Positions 20,678 to 29,442 of a stretch of DNA of 64,000 bases are shown here, one piece after another (the stretch's first letter is position 1; each line of letters opens with the position of its first letter). Below the pieces are notes generated by a model, which was not told where the DNA came from, did not search any database, and saw nothing but the letters and a program-made list of their open reading frames with translations. The position numbers and the translations under genes were made by a program. Source of the stretch: Luteimonas suaedae (GTDB lineage: Bacteria; Pseudomonadota; Gammaproteobacteria; Xanthomonadales; Xanthomonadaceae); NCBI RefSeq assembly GCF_008312895.1, contig NZ_VSSP01000005.1, forward strand, positions 226,034-290,033, read 5' to 3'.

Positions 20678-23107
20678 TTACTCAAAGCGCATGTCCAGAC
20701 GCATGCCTATGGTGCGGCCATCCCCATAGATTTCGTTGAGCGGCTGGCTGCTGGATGTGCGGCTGCGCGCGGAACGATAAGTAACGTACTCCTTGTTCAA
20801 CAGATTGTTCGCGAACAAGCCCAAACTCACGTCGTCATTCAAATGGATGCGGCCGGACAGGTTGATCGTGGTATAGCCCGCGGTGCGATCCTCGTCGCGA
20901 ACGTTGAAATGCGACTTGAACGGTCCGTAGGTCGCCACGTCGATGCGGGCGGAGGCGTCGCGATCGAACAAATTGAAGCCGTGGTCCAATGCCAGGTAGC
21001 CGTTGTACTTGGGCACCATGGTCATGTCATCGCCGGCTTTGGCGCCAAGTGCGGGTACATCGTCTAGCATGGTCGAATCGGTATAGGCGGCGTTGAAGGT
21101 CAGTGTCGTGTTGTTGCCAAGCCAGGCTTGGCTCTCCAACTCGACCCCGCGCGAGCGTGCATTGGCGGCATTCGCGGTGAACGAGAATCCACAGGTTGGC
21201 ATGTAGATGCTGGTGCGTACGTCGGTCCAATCGATTTGGTAGATCGCAGATGCTATGCGCAAACGGCGATCCCACAGATTCCCTTTGAAGCCAAGCTCGT
21301 AGTTGTCGATCTTGTCGCTGGTGTAGCGGTCGCGATGCGACGGCGCGAATTCATCGTCAAGGCAAGCGTTGGGCAGCGGCCCATTGTTGCCACCTGGGCG
21401 ATAACCTTCCGAATACAGCGCGTACAGGTTCATGTCGCTGTTCGGTATCCAGGCCACGCTGAGCTTCTTGCGATTGCCAGATTCCTGTCCGCCCGTAGTG
21501 GCGGTGTTGGCTTCAGGTCCGATCCAGATGCCACTCTGCGTGTAGCTGGTGGCATCGTCCAGCCTGAAGTAGCGGATGCCGCCGGTGATCTCGATCCGTC
21601 CCGAACCGGCATCGAACGAGTAGCTGAGTTCGCCGAACGCAGCTTCTTCCTTGCTGCTTACGTGGTGATAGGTCAGGTTGTAGTTCTTGCTGGGATCTCC
21701 ATACAAAATCCGACCCAGGTCGCCAACGTTGTGGATTCCTTGCGCCGCCCATGCTGGATCGAACCATGCCCAGTCGTTCCAGTCGGAGAATAGCGCGATG
21801 CCCTGCGGGGTGATTTCGTGGTACTGCCACTGCGCGTTCGGGTTGTAGCCCTCCCAGTCGCGGTCCTGGAACAGGCCAACGGTCCAGTCGAACCCACCAC
21901 GGCGTTCGTTGCTCTGGAAGCGAAGTTCGTGGGTGACCCGGTTGGTCTTGTTGTGGTTGATGATCCAGGTCTTCATCATGTCGGCCATGTCCAGGCGTGA
22001 CCAATTGTCCAGGGAGTCGTCCTTGATCTCGCGCCAAGAGCCGACATAGCTGGCCGATGCGATGCCGAACAGATCGTCATGCTCGAACGTCAAAGAAAAC
22101 AGATCGGTGCCTGACTTGGACCACGGATCCATGATCTCGTAGATGGTGTAGCGCGATGGCGCATCGACTCCGGGATTGCCATCAGTGAAGCACGCGGGGC
22201 GCTCCCAGGTGGCGTCGCACGAGACGACGTCGTAGTCGACGTCGTAACCCCAGGGGGAATCTGGATTCTCGGTGAAATTGGGGACGTAGTATCCGCCCGG
22301 TTGCGAGCGGTCCGCGAGACGGGTCCCTTCGGTCCGCGACTTCTGGTTGATATACCCCAGGTTGAAGCGAGTATCCTCGGTGGGCTCCCATTGCAGTTGC
22401 ATCCGCAGCAGTTCCCCGCTGATGCTCCGCTGGGTTCCGGTGGCGGCGTTGACGATCTTGCCCGGTGTCCTGTAGGTGCTGCCAGCCACACGTAGCGCCA
22501 ACTTGTCCTCGATCAACGGCGCATTTGCGCCGAATTCAAATCGCTTGGCGAGTCCAGGCACGTCGCTTTCGTTGCTCGCACGCAGCGTACTGAAGATCTC
22601 GAAATCGTTGACGCGCGGCTTGTTGGTGATGATCTGCACCGTACCGCCGATGGCGTTGGACCCCCATAATGTCCCCTGTGGTCCGCGAAGTACTTCCACG
22701 CGGTCCACATCGAAGATGTTCGACGACTCGAACGGCACGCCGTCGACGAACTGGCTGGTGGTATCCGGGGATGGCGAATTGCTTCCGCTCAGGCCTCGCA
22801 GGATTAGCTGCCCGGTCGCACTGGCGCCACCGGCGATCGTTCGATAGATCTCCTCGACGCTGGTCAGGTTCCTGGAAGTAAGCTCCTCGGCCGAGATGGC
22901 AGTGATATTCATCGGCACTTCCATGATGGATTCCGTGCGCTTGCGTGCGGTGACAACCACGGCGTCCAGCTCTTTTGCTTCCAGTTCAGGGGAGCCTTGG
23001 TCCGTTTGCTGCTCTTGGGCGAATGTTGTACCGCTCAGGACAATGGCGGAGGACAGTGCGGTGGCCAGCGCACTGCGGCGAAGGCTGCGATTATGACGGG
23101 TTGGCAT
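20678..23107 (-). CDS. TonB-dependent outer-membrane receptor
   Basis: 809-residue outer-membrane beta-barrel that would import a scarce nutrient using the TonB system. Signal peptide (RRSALATALSSAIVLSGTTFA), TonB-box-like region ELDAVVVTARKR, plug domain (VPMNITAISAEELTSRNL, VDRVEVLRGPQGTLWGSNAI), barrel, and the C-terminal strand with GRTIGMRLDMRFE ending in Phe-Glu. Style resembles the sphingomonad/Xanthomonas receptors used for plant compounds. Base composition is clearly lower in GC than the flanks, and codon choice is more relaxed, which suggests acquisition. The ligand is unknown. Confidence 0.92.
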   Translation of the reverse strand: MPTRHNRSLRRSALATALSSAIVLSGTTFAQEQQTDQGSPELEAKELDAVVVTARKRTESIMEVPMNITAISAEELTSRNLTSVEEIYRTIAGGASATGQLILRGLSGSNSPSPDTTSQFVDGVPFESSNIFDVDRVEVLRGPQGTLWGSNAIGGTVQIITNKPRVNDFEIFSTLRASNESDVPGLAKRFEFGANAPLIEDKLALRVAGSTYRTPGKIVNAATGTQRSISGELLRMQLQWEPTEDTRFNLGYINQKSRTEGTRLADRSQPGGYYVPNFTENPDSPWGYDVDYDVVSCDATWERPACFTDGNPGVDAPSRYTIYEIMDPWSKSGTDLFSLTFEHDDLFGIASASYVGSWREIKDDSLDNWSRLDMADMMKTWIINHNKTNRVTHELRFQSNERRGGFDWTVGLFQDRDWEGYNPNAQWQYHEITPQGIALFSDWNDWAWFDPAWAAQGIHNVGDLGRILYGDPSKNYNLTYHHVSSKEEAAFGELSYSFDAGSGRIEITGGIRYFRLDDATSYTQSGIWIGPEANTATTGGQESGNRKKLSVAWIPNSDMNLYALYSEGYRPGGNNGPLPNACLDDEFAPSHRDRYTSDKIDNYELGFKGNLWDRRLRIASAIYQIDWTDVRTSIYMPTCGFSFTANAANARSRGVELESQAWLGNNTTLTFNAAYTDSTMLDDVPALGAKAGDDMTMVPKYNGYLALDHGFNLFDRDASARIDVATYGPFKSHFNVRDEDRTAGYTTINLSGRIHLNDDVSLGLFANNLLNKEYVTYRSARSRTSSSQPLNEIYGDGRTIGMRLDMRFE

Positions 23108-23198
23108 ATTCGAGATTCCCCGGAGTTGATAGACATTACGCGATGTCGCTTCCCCACATCGGCAAGCCGAGATTAAGGCGATATTTCACGTTTGTCAC

Positions 23199-23506
23199 CT
23201 AGACAATATTCCGGTTGTCCAAGTCATGGACGAGCGAATGAGCCTTTGGTTGCGTATGCCTGCATATGCATCAGCGATCATTTCCATGAACTTTTCTGAG
23301 AATTCCGGCCTGACTCTCAAGGGCTCGCTAAAGATCAGCCTTGGCCGGCCTAACGAAGACGCCTCTGTGGCGATGGCGTTGCCATCTGCCTCGAGGCCCG
23401 TTTGGTGGCGGATAAAGCCGGACAGCGCGAGCATCCCATCGAGCATTGCATTGCGGTAATCACCTTCCAAGTAGTGGCGCATGGACCGAAGAACGGGGTC
23501 AGGTTG
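23199..23506 (-). pseudogene. Frameshifted 3' part of a TIGR02391 (Ymh-like) gene
   Basis: The frame reads PDPVLRSMRHYLEGDYRNAM, then ALSGFIRHQTGLEADGNAI, EFSEKFMEMIADAYAGIRN, resembling the C-terminal TIGR02391 domain, which normally ends in RNPxAH. Here the annotated frame goes off as RNQRLIRSS. If one C is restored in the CCAAAGG stretch near 23245 the frame becomes RNPKAHSLVHDLDNRNIV and stops at 23199. The 5' part of the gene is missing, cut off next to an IS-like fragment. Such proteins are often accessory and of unknown role. Confidence 0.6.
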
Positions 23507-23553
23507 AGCCACGCCTGATTCCTCGGAACACGGTCCTCGCACGGAGGTGTTCG

Positions 23554-23643
23554 ATGCAGAAGCGTCAGTGGTTCGCGGCGGAGCTCAAACGGGAAGCGGT
23601 GTGGTTGCTCGAGACGGGTGACCGACCGGCGGCGGCGATCGCT
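23554..23643 (+). mobile_element. Truncated IS3-family transposase OrfA remnant
   Basis: After GGAGGTGTTCG an ATG opens MQKRQWFAAELKREAVWLL, then ETGDRPAAAIA, the N-terminal helix of IS3-type OrfA (KRKxFSxEFKREAV...RPxxxIA). Homology stops abruptly after ~30 residues and the frame ends at 23700 in unrelated sequence. No inverted terminal repeats or OrfB remain, so this is a dead fragment. Confidence 0.6.
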
Positions 23644-23701
23644 ACCTCGCCCTTCAGCTGCCGCAGGGCTGAGGGCGGGGATGCATTCTGCGGGAGCTGA
23701 C

Positions 23702-23812
23702 CATCGCTTCGGCGCAACCGGCGACGTGGCGCTGTTCGAGATCGAGGATCCTTACGCCGTAGCGGTGCTCGCGGTCCGCCACCCGCGCGAGGACGATTAC
23801 AGTATCCGCTGA
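23702..23812 (+). pseudogene. C-terminal remnant of a RelE/ParE-type toxin gene
   Basis: The frame reads GDVALFEIEDPYAVAVLAVR then HPREDDYSIR and a stop, closely matching the end of ParE-family toxins (YLVLYRV...VVVLAVRHxREDDY). The N-terminal two thirds and any antitoxin gene are absent. It abuts the IS fragment, so the toxin-antitoxin pair was probably destroyed by rearrangement. Confidence 0.55.
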
Positions 23813-23908
23813 AGCGCTGCACTGAGCTTGCGATCAGGACGCGGGCATGGCGCGCGCCGACAGAGCACGGCAGACCCCCGGGGCAGGGTCGGCGCGGTTC
23901 GGGCGCGG

Positions 23909-23934
23909 GCATCGCGCGCATGGCGCGCTCCTAC
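23909..23934 (-). repeat. Single arm of the GTAG REP family
   Basis: GCATCGCGCGCATGGCGCGC plus TCCTAC is the right arm of the 142 bp element; the left arm and core are missing or unrecognisable. It lies at the edge of the degraded region 23199-23934. Confidence 0.7.
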
Positions 23935-24090
23935 GGGCGGCGGCAGGCCGCGGGCAACGTCGGCGCGCTCGGGGTGCGGGCTTCGCGTATATGACGTTTG
24001 CCCGCGGGAGGCGGGGCCTGCCTGCCGAACGTTCCGTTTTCGTCGCAAGGCTTAAACTGTCCCGCCCTCGATCGCATGATGGTTGCCGCT

Positions 24091-24525
24091 ATGACCAGAC
24101 CACCGTTCCGCCCCCTTCGCATCGACCACATCGTGCTGCGCGTGCGCGACGTTGCGCGCATGCAGGCGTTCTATTGCGACGTGCTCGGCTGCACGGTCGA
24201 GAAGCGGCAGGAGGCGATTGGGCTGCTGCAGCTGCGCGCCGGCGATGCGCTGATCGATCTGGTCGATGTCGACGGCAAGCTCGGCCGTACCGGTGGCGCC
24301 GCACCCGGCAGTGAGGGTCGCAACATGGACCATCTGTGCCTGCGCGTGGATCCGTTCGACCGCGCGACGATCGTCGCCCACCTGCAGGCGCACGGCGTCG
24401 AGGTCGGCGAGTTCGGCTCGCGCTACGGCGCCGAGGGCGAGGGGCCGTCGCAGTACCTGCTCGATCCGGAAGGCAACGCGGTCGAACTGAAAGGCCCGCC
24501 CGACGCGGCGCGGCCGGCGGCGTGA
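24091..24525 (+). CDS. VOC/glyoxalase-family protein
   Basis: 144-residue vicinal-oxygen-chelate protein: two beta-alpha-beta-beta-beta units, first metal ligand His in RIDHIVLRVRD, second region NMDHLCLRVDPFD, and the terminal metal-binding Glu in DPEGNAVELKG. Could act on a small thiol or lactone substrate; not specific enough to name. ATG at 24091 gives the usual family start; an ATG at 24076 in the same frame is an alternative. Its stop overlaps the GTG start of the Bcr-type pump, so the two are coupled. Confidence 0.85.
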   Translation: MTRPPFRPLRIDHIVLRVRDVARMQAFYCDVLGCTVEKRQEAIGLLQLRAGDALIDLVDVDGKLGRTGGAAPGSEGRNMDHLCLRVDPFDRATIVAHLQAHGVEVGEFGSRYGAEGEGPSQYLLDPEGNAVELKGPPDAARPAA

Positions 24526-25781
24526 ACGACGCCGCGCAGAAGCCGATCCCGCCCGGACGTCGCCTGGCCTGGCTGCTGGCCGGGCTGGCGATGTTCGGGC
24601 CGTTCTCGATCGACACCATCTTTCCGGCGTTCGCACAGATGGGCGGCGAGTTCGGCGCCGACAAGCTGGCGATGCAGCAGACGATCAGCGTGTACCTGAT
24701 CGCCTATGCGCTGATGAGCATCGTGCACGGGCCGCTGTCGGACGCGATCGGGCGCCGCGGGGTGATCCTGGGCGGGCTGGTGGTGTTCATCGCGGCATCG
24801 GCGGGCTGCGCGCTGGCGCCGGACCTGACCACGCTGCTGGTGTTCCGCGCGCTGCAGGGGCTGTCGGCCGGCGTGGGCCTGATCGTCGGGCGCGCGGTGA
24901 TCCGCGACGTCTACCAGGGCGACGATGCGCAGCGGCTGATGAGCCAGGTGATGATGATCTTCAGCATCGCGCCGGCGATCGCGCCGGTGATCGGCGGCTG
25001 GATCCTGGGCTGGGAGCGCTGGCCGGCGATCTTCTGGTTCCTGGTGCTGTTTTCGATCGCGCTGCTGCTGGCGACCTGGGCCTGGCTGCCGGAGACGCAT
25101 CCGCGCGAGGCGCGCGGCACCCTGGTGCCCCGGCGCCTGCTGCGCGACTACGTGGCGATCTTCACCAACCCGCGCTTCCAGCGGCTGGCGGCGGCCGGCG
25201 CGTTCAATTTCTCGGCGCTGTTCCTGTTCATCGCCTCGGCGCCGGCGTTCGTGATGGATATCCTGCGCCTCGACGAGCGCCAGTTCGGCTGGTTCTTCAT
25301 TCCGATGATCAGCGGGATGATGATCGGCTCGTTCGTGTCGGGGCGGGCGGCCGGCCGCATCACCGGCATCCGCCTGGCCAACATCGGCTTCGCCTGCAGC
25401 GGCGTGGCGATTGCCGGCAACATCGTCTACTACCTGGTCGTCGCCGAACCCGCGGTGCCGTGGGCGGTGTTGCCGATGGTGCTCAACGCGTTCGGCATCG
25501 CGCTGGTGTTTCCCATCATCACCCTGGCGATCCTGGACATGTACCCGCGCCAGCGCGGCTCGGCCTCGTCGCTGCAGGCGTTCACCGGGCTGGTGCTCAA
25601 TGCGATCGTGGCTGGCGTGCTGTCGCCGCTGGTGAGCCACCACGGCCTGCCCCTGGCATTGACCGCGGCGGGCTTCCTGCTGGTCGGCTGGGGGTTCTGG
25701 CGCTGGGAGATCCGCCGCGATCGCACCCGGCCGCAGTGCCCGAAGGCGCCGACCGGGATGGAGCCGACGGAGCACCTGTGA
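24522..25781 (+). CDS. Bcr/CflA-family multidrug MFS transporter
   Basis: 419-residue, 12-helix inner-membrane drug/proton antiporter: FSIDTIFPAFAQMGGEFG in helix 1, the MFS loop motif GPLSDAIGRRGVILGG, RALQGLSAGVGLIVGRAVIRD (motif C zone) and the C-terminal LVGWGFWRW. This is the Bcr/CmlA style (bicyclomycin, chloramphenicol or similar). Start is GTG at 24522, four bases overlapping the VOC stop (GTGA). VOC-pump coupling suggests joint handling of a toxic compound; the compound is unknown. Confidence 0.9.
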   Translation: MNDAAQKPIPPGRRLAWLLAGLAMFGPFSIDTIFPAFAQMGGEFGADKLAMQQTISVYLIAYALMSIVHGPLSDAIGRRGVILGGLVVFIAASAGCALAPDLTTLLVFRALQGLSAGVGLIVGRAVIRDVYQGDDAQRLMSQVMMIFSIAPAIAPVIGGWILGWERWPAIFWFLVLFSIALLLATWAWLPETHPREARGTLVPRRLLRDYVAIFTNPRFQRLAAAGAFNFSALFLFIASAPAFVMDILRLDERQFGWFFIPMISGMMIGSFVSGRAAGRITGIRLANIGFACSGVAIAGNIVYYLVVAEPAVPWAVLPMVLNAFGIALVFPIITLAILDMYPRQRGSASSLQAFTGLVLNAIVAGVLSPLVSHHGLPLALTAAGFLLVGWGFWRWEIRRDRTRPQCPKAPTGMEPTEHL

Positions 25782-25817
25782 CCGCTCGCCCGCGGGCGTA
25801 GGCAGTGCACGGCTCCC

Positions 25818-25959
25818 GTAGGAGCGCGCCATGCGCGCGATGCCGCGGGTGCCGGCAGGATCCGGTGGATGCCGCGATTCCGAACCGGCAGGCGCGCCGG
25901 TCACCGGAATTTGCGGGCGGCGAAATGCCCGCGGCATCGCGCGCATGGCGCGCTCCTAC
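25818..25959 (+). repeat. GTAG-headed paired REP element, copy C
   Basis: 142 bp with perfect inverted GTAGGAGCGCGC ends; core reads GCCGGCAGGATCCGGTGG then ACCGGCAGGCGCGCCGG. It is one of the least diverged copies and can serve as the reference copy. It lies in the 272 bp gap between the Bcr pump and the convergent M2 peptidase gene. Confidence 0.88.
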
Positions 25960-26053
25960 GACGGGCGGGAATCCGCATGACCTTGCCCGTGTCGTGGTGC
26001 CATCTTCGCAGGGGCGCGCCAGGACCGGTGGATGCCGGCCCTTCGCATCGTCG

Positions 26054-28018
26054 CTATTGGGACTCGGTGTTCGCGCCCGCGTCGGCCACCGGTGCGGCGG
26101 CCGGCCAGCCGCAGGCCTGGCCTTCGTTCTGGTCCTCCAGCCAGTCCTGCAACGGCGCGAAGTATTCCAGCACCGCCGAGGCGTCCATGGTCTCGGTGCC
26201 GGTCAGTTCCTTCAGCGTCTGCTGCCAGGGCTGGCTGGCGCCCTTGCCGAGCATCGCCCAGAACTTCTCGCCCGCGGCCTTGTCGCCGTAGAAGCTGCAG
26301 TCGTACAGCGGGCCGTCGTAGCCGGAGGTGTCGCACAACGCGCGGTAGAACTGGAACTGCAGGATGTGCGAGAGGAAGTAGCGCGTGTAGGGCGTGTTGC
26401 CCGGCACGTGGTACTTGGCGCCCGGGTCGAAAAAGTCCTCGCCGCGGGGCACGGCCGGGGCGACGCCCTGGTACTGCGCCTTCAGGTCCCACCAGGCGCG
26501 GTTGTACTCGTCCGGCGCGATCGAGCCGTCGAACACGCCCCAGCGCCAGCGGTCGATCATCAGCCCGAACGGCAGGAACGCCACCTTCGCCAGCGCCATG
26601 CGCATCTGCGAGTTGATCAGATCGGCCTGGCTCTGCTGCTGCTCGTCGACCAGCCCGATCGAAGACAGGTACTGCGGCGTCATCGCCAGCACGATGGTGT
26701 CGCCGATGGCCTCATGGAAGCCGTCGTGGGCGCCGCTCTGGAACAGCGGCGGCTGGTCCTCGTAGGCGAGGTAGTAATAGACATGGCCGAGTTCGTGGTA
26801 GACGGTGGTGAAGTCCTCCTCGTTCGGCTGGATGCACATCTTGATGCGCACGTCGTCGGTCATGTCCATCGGCCAGGCGCTGGCGTGGCAGACCACGTCG
26901 CGGTCGCGCGGCTTGATCAGCTGGCTCCGGTTCCAGAACTTCTCCGGCAGCTTGGGCATGCCCAGCGAGGCGTAGAAGTCCTCGGCGCGGCGGGTCATGG
27001 CGATGGCGCTGTCGACCTGCGCCTGGCGCTCGATCTCGACCCGTTCGGCGGCCTCGGGCAGGCCGGGCAGGGCGGCCAGGCGCTTGTCCAAGCCTGCGCG
27101 GTACTGTGCCTCCAGCGCGCCGGTGATGTCGAGGCTGCCGGTATTGGGATAGGGCTCCAGGATGTCCCACAGGTTGCTCCAGTCCTGCTGCCACATATTG
27201 CCCATCAGGTGCGCCGGCAACAGGCCTTCCACCGAGCCGCGATCCGGGTACTTCGCCTCCAGCCGGGTGCGGGCGTAGCAGTGCAGCTGCTCGTACAGCG
27301 GCTTGACCTGGCCCCACAGGCGATCGGTCTCGGCGGCGATCTCGGCCGGGCTCATGTCGTAGCCGGAACGCCACATCTCGCCGGCATCGGCGAAGCCCAT
27401 GTCGCCGGCGCCCTCGTTGACCAGTTCGACGAAGCGGGTGTAGTCCTTGCGCATCGGCTGGGCAATCGAGTGCCAGCCGCGCCAGGCATCGAGCTGCTCG
27501 TCGTAGTCGCGGCTCCTGCGCAGCACGTCCTCCAGTTCGCCGAGCTGCCGGCAGCGCTCGGCGTCGCCTTCGCCTACGCAGTAGGCGCCGCTGCCGTACA
27601 TGCCTTCCATCTTGGTGGCGATGCGGGTCAGCTCGGCCAGTCGCGCCGGATCCTTCGGCGCGGGCATCGAGGTGCTGAGCTTGAGCAGGTTGATCGCACG
27701 GGCGGTGGCCGGCGCCATCTTCTGGCCTTCGAAGCGGCGCGCCTGTTCGATCCATGCGTTCAGCTGCGTCAGCCAGCGCTCGTTGCCCTTGGCGGCCAGC
27801 AGCTGGCTGTCGTCGTTGATGTAGGTCGAAGACAGCCATTGCGAGGCGGTCAGTTCCGGATACATCTCCCGGATCTCGTCGTTGACGCGGGCGATGAACT
27901 GGTCCGCGGTCTCGTCCTCGGGAACGGTCGGCCCGGCTGCGGGCGCGGCGTCGCGCTTGCAGGCGGAGAGCGCCAGGCCGGCGACGAGGGCGAGGAGACA
28001 GAGCTTGCGATAGGTCAC
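26054..28018 (-). CDS. M2-family peptidyl-dipeptidase lipoprotein (ACE-like)
   Basis: 654-residue zinc metallopeptidase related to angiotensin-converting enzyme. It starts with a lipoprotein signal (LCLLALVAGLALSAC, Cys about residue 17), so it is probably anchored in the envelope facing the periplasm. Zinc site YHELGHVYYYL (His about residue 408) with the downstream Glu in GFHEAIGDT. Also present are the chloride/substrate regions (PYTRYFLSHILQFQFY). GTG at 28018 was chosen because it starts the lipoprotein signal; the longer frame is a shadow of the YrbL-like gene. It releases C-terminal dipeptides; physiological peptides unknown. Monocistronic by position. Confidence 0.93.
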   Translation of the reverse strand: MTYRKLCLLALVAGLALSACKRDAAPAAGPTVPEDETADQFIARVNDEIREMYPELTASQWLSSTYINDDSQLLAAKGNERWLTQLNAWIEQARRFEGQKMAPATARAINLLKLSTSMPAPKDPARLAELTRIATKMEGMYGSGAYCVGEGDAERCRQLGELEDVLRRSRDYDEQLDAWRGWHSIAQPMRKDYTRFVELVNEGAGDMGFADAGEMWRSGYDMSPAEIAAETDRLWGQVKPLYEQLHCYARTRLEAKYPDRGSVEGLLPAHLMGNMWQQDWSNLWDILEPYPNTGSLDITGALEAQYRAGLDKRLAALPGLPEAAERVEIERQAQVDSAIAMTRRAEDFYASLGMPKLPEKFWNRSQLIKPRDRDVVCHASAWPMDMTDDVRIKMCIQPNEEDFTTVYHELGHVYYYLAYEDQPPLFQSGAHDGFHEAIGDTIVLAMTPQYLSSIGLVDEQQQSQADLINSQMRMALAKVAFLPFGLMIDRWRWGVFDGSIAPDEYNRAWWDLKAQYQGVAPAVPRGEDFFDPGAKYHVPGNTPYTRYFLSHILQFQFYRALCDTSGYDGPLYDCSFYGDKAAGEKFWAMLGKGASQPWQQTLKELTGTETMDASAVLEYFAPLQDWLEDQNEGQACGWPAAAPVADAGANTESQ

Positions 28019-28059
28019 GGGCGATTCCTGGATGAGAGCCGGCTGAACGAAGCGGCAGG

Positions 28060-28746
28060 CTAGAGCGGTGCCGGGGAGGCCGCAAGTGCGTAAGGTTCCA
28101 TCGACGCGCGGATGCGGTCGCGCAGGCGTGCGGCGCGGCGCCGGATCTTGCGGCGCATCCAGGTCCACGACCAGTGCGACACCGGAATCAGCTCCTTGCC
28201 CGCGATCACCGACTTGACGTCGACGCAGACCAGCGCCAGCGCACCGTCGCGCCGGACCACCACGAAGTTGCCGGGATTGAGGTCCGACAGCGGCACCCGT
28301 TGCGCCAGCAGCCAGGCCTCGAAGCGGTCGACCGCCGCGCATAGCGCTGCCGCGGACGCGCCTGCGGCGGGCGTGGTCAGGCAATGCAGCAGGCTGGGGG
28401 CGACGTCGCCGTTCCCGTCGGCCACCATGCGGCAGCGCAATGCGCGGCCGGCCGGCGTCGCCACGATGCCTTCGCATTCGGCGACATGCAGCGACAGCCC
28501 GTCGTCGAGCCGCGCGCGCAGGCGCTGCCAGGCGCGCAGTTCGCGGTGGTTGTCGCCGAACCAGGCAAGACGCGAGGACAGCAGATGGCGGAGTTGGCGC
28601 CGCCGGCGATCGCGTGCACCCGCGGCCGGTGGCAGTTCGTACTTGAGGCAATGACCGGGCGCGCCAGGATCGCGCACGCAGATTCGGCAGGCGCCGTGCG
28701 CGATGACCTGCATGTCCCTCCATTGGCCTGCGCCGTTGGTGTGCAC
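28060..28746 (-). CDS. YrbL-like (PhoP-regulon) protein, kinase-fold related
   Basis: 228 aa. Pattern CLKYELPP... RELRAWQRLRARL... LCDLNPGNFVV-like (here LSDLNPGNFVVVRRDGALAL) matches the YrbL family, whose fold is related to small-molecule kinases; the DLNPGN loop is the catalytic-loop remnant. Basic C-terminus WTWMRRKIRRRAARLRDRIR. GTG at 28746 follows an excellent GGAGGAAGGC site, which decides the start. 11 bp after the HEACH protein gene, so it probably ends the min operon. Role unknown; family members in enterobacteria are PhoP-regulated. Confidence 0.75.
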   Translation of the reverse strand: MHTNGAGQWRDMQVIAHGACRICVRDPGAPGHCLKYELPPAAGARDRRRRQLRHLLSSRLAWFGDNHRELRAWQRLRARLDDGLSLHVAECEGIVATPAGRALRCRMVADGNGDVAPSLLHCLTTPAAGASAAALCAAVDRFEAWLLAQRVPLSDLNPGNFVVVRRDGALALVCVDVKSVIAGKELIPVSHWSWTWMRRKIRRRAARLRDRIRASMEPYALAASPAPL

Positions 28747-28757
28747 GCCTTCCTCCG

Positions 28758-29438
28758 TCAGGGCGCCTTGGCCGGATCCAACGGTGCGGCCAGGCCGCGC
28801 ACGGACAGCCAGTGGCGCGCGTCGTCGGCGTCGCGCTCGAACCAGGCGCGGGTGCTGCCGAGTCGGAAGCTGTAGCCCCAGGCATCCATGTCCGCCATCA
28901 GCCGGTCGCGGCCGACGCCGGGCAATCGGTCGGCGAGCAGGATCTGCAGGTAGCAGGTGGCATCCTCCTCGGCGTCCGAGTCGCTAGCATCGGTGTGCAC
29001 GAGCGCGCGGCGCTCGGCCGGCAGCACGATCAGGTGGCAGGCCTCGTGCAGCAGCGAGTGCACCGGGGTGTCGGCACGGACATGCACGGTGGCGCCGATG
29101 ACCCCGGCTTCCGGCTCGCCCCAGTAGCTGCCGGGAATCGGCGCGCCGTCGGCCACGCGGTGCAGGGCCAGGCCGTACCGCGCCAGCAGCGCGGCGGCGG
29201 CCTCGAAGCCGATGTCGCACAGGCGCAGCACCGGGCCCGATGGCGCGGCAGCGGCACCGACACCTGGGGCAGCGTCGTGGGAGCGACGCAAGTCGCGACC
29301 TGCGTCCGCTCCTGGGCCCGCAATCGTGACTTCCCGGCGGGGGCTTGCCGCCGCCACTCCCACGCGCGCACTGTCGGGCGCGGCGCCCGTCGGCGGGATC
29401 GCTGCCTCCGCGGGAGACCCCGGGTGCCGCGGGATCAT
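28758..29438 (-). CDS. HExxH-containing protein downstream of minE (possible metalloprotease)
   Basis: Not a named family. Longest form 226 aa from ATG at 29438, four bases after minE. The C-terminal half looks conserved: VLRLCDIGFEAAAALL, a zinc-type motif LLHEACHLIVLP (HEACH) with more acidic residues after it, YLQILLADRLPG and MDAWGYSFRLGS. The first ~70 residues of the long form contain a copy of the GTGGGAGCGAC repeat, so the true start may be GTG at 29231 (157 aa). Could be a metal-dependent peptidase or a degenerate relative. Position ties it to MinCDE transcription, not necessarily function. Confidence 0.6.
   Translation of the reverse strand: MIPRHPGSPAEAAIPPTGAAPDSARVGVAAASPRREVTIAGPGADAGRDLRRSHDAAPGVGAAAAPSGPVLRLCDIGFEAAAALLARYGLALHRVADGAPIPGSYWGEPEAGVIGATVHVRADTPVHSLLHEACHLIVLPAERRALVHTDASDSDAEEDATCYLQILLADRLPGVGRDRLMADMDAWGYSFRLGSTRAWFERDADDARHWLSVRGLAAPLDPAKAP
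29277..29299 (+). repeat. GTGGGAGCGAC...GTCGCGAC short repeat, copy 1
   Basis: GTGGGAGCGACGCAAGTCGC plus GAC: a 23 bp hairpin-forming sequence found at four other places in the window (38418, 38471, 48712, 62747). Here it lies inside the longest reading frame of the HEACH protein gene, which puts the N-terminus of that frame in doubt. Confidence 0.7.
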
Positions 29439-29442
29439 GCGT

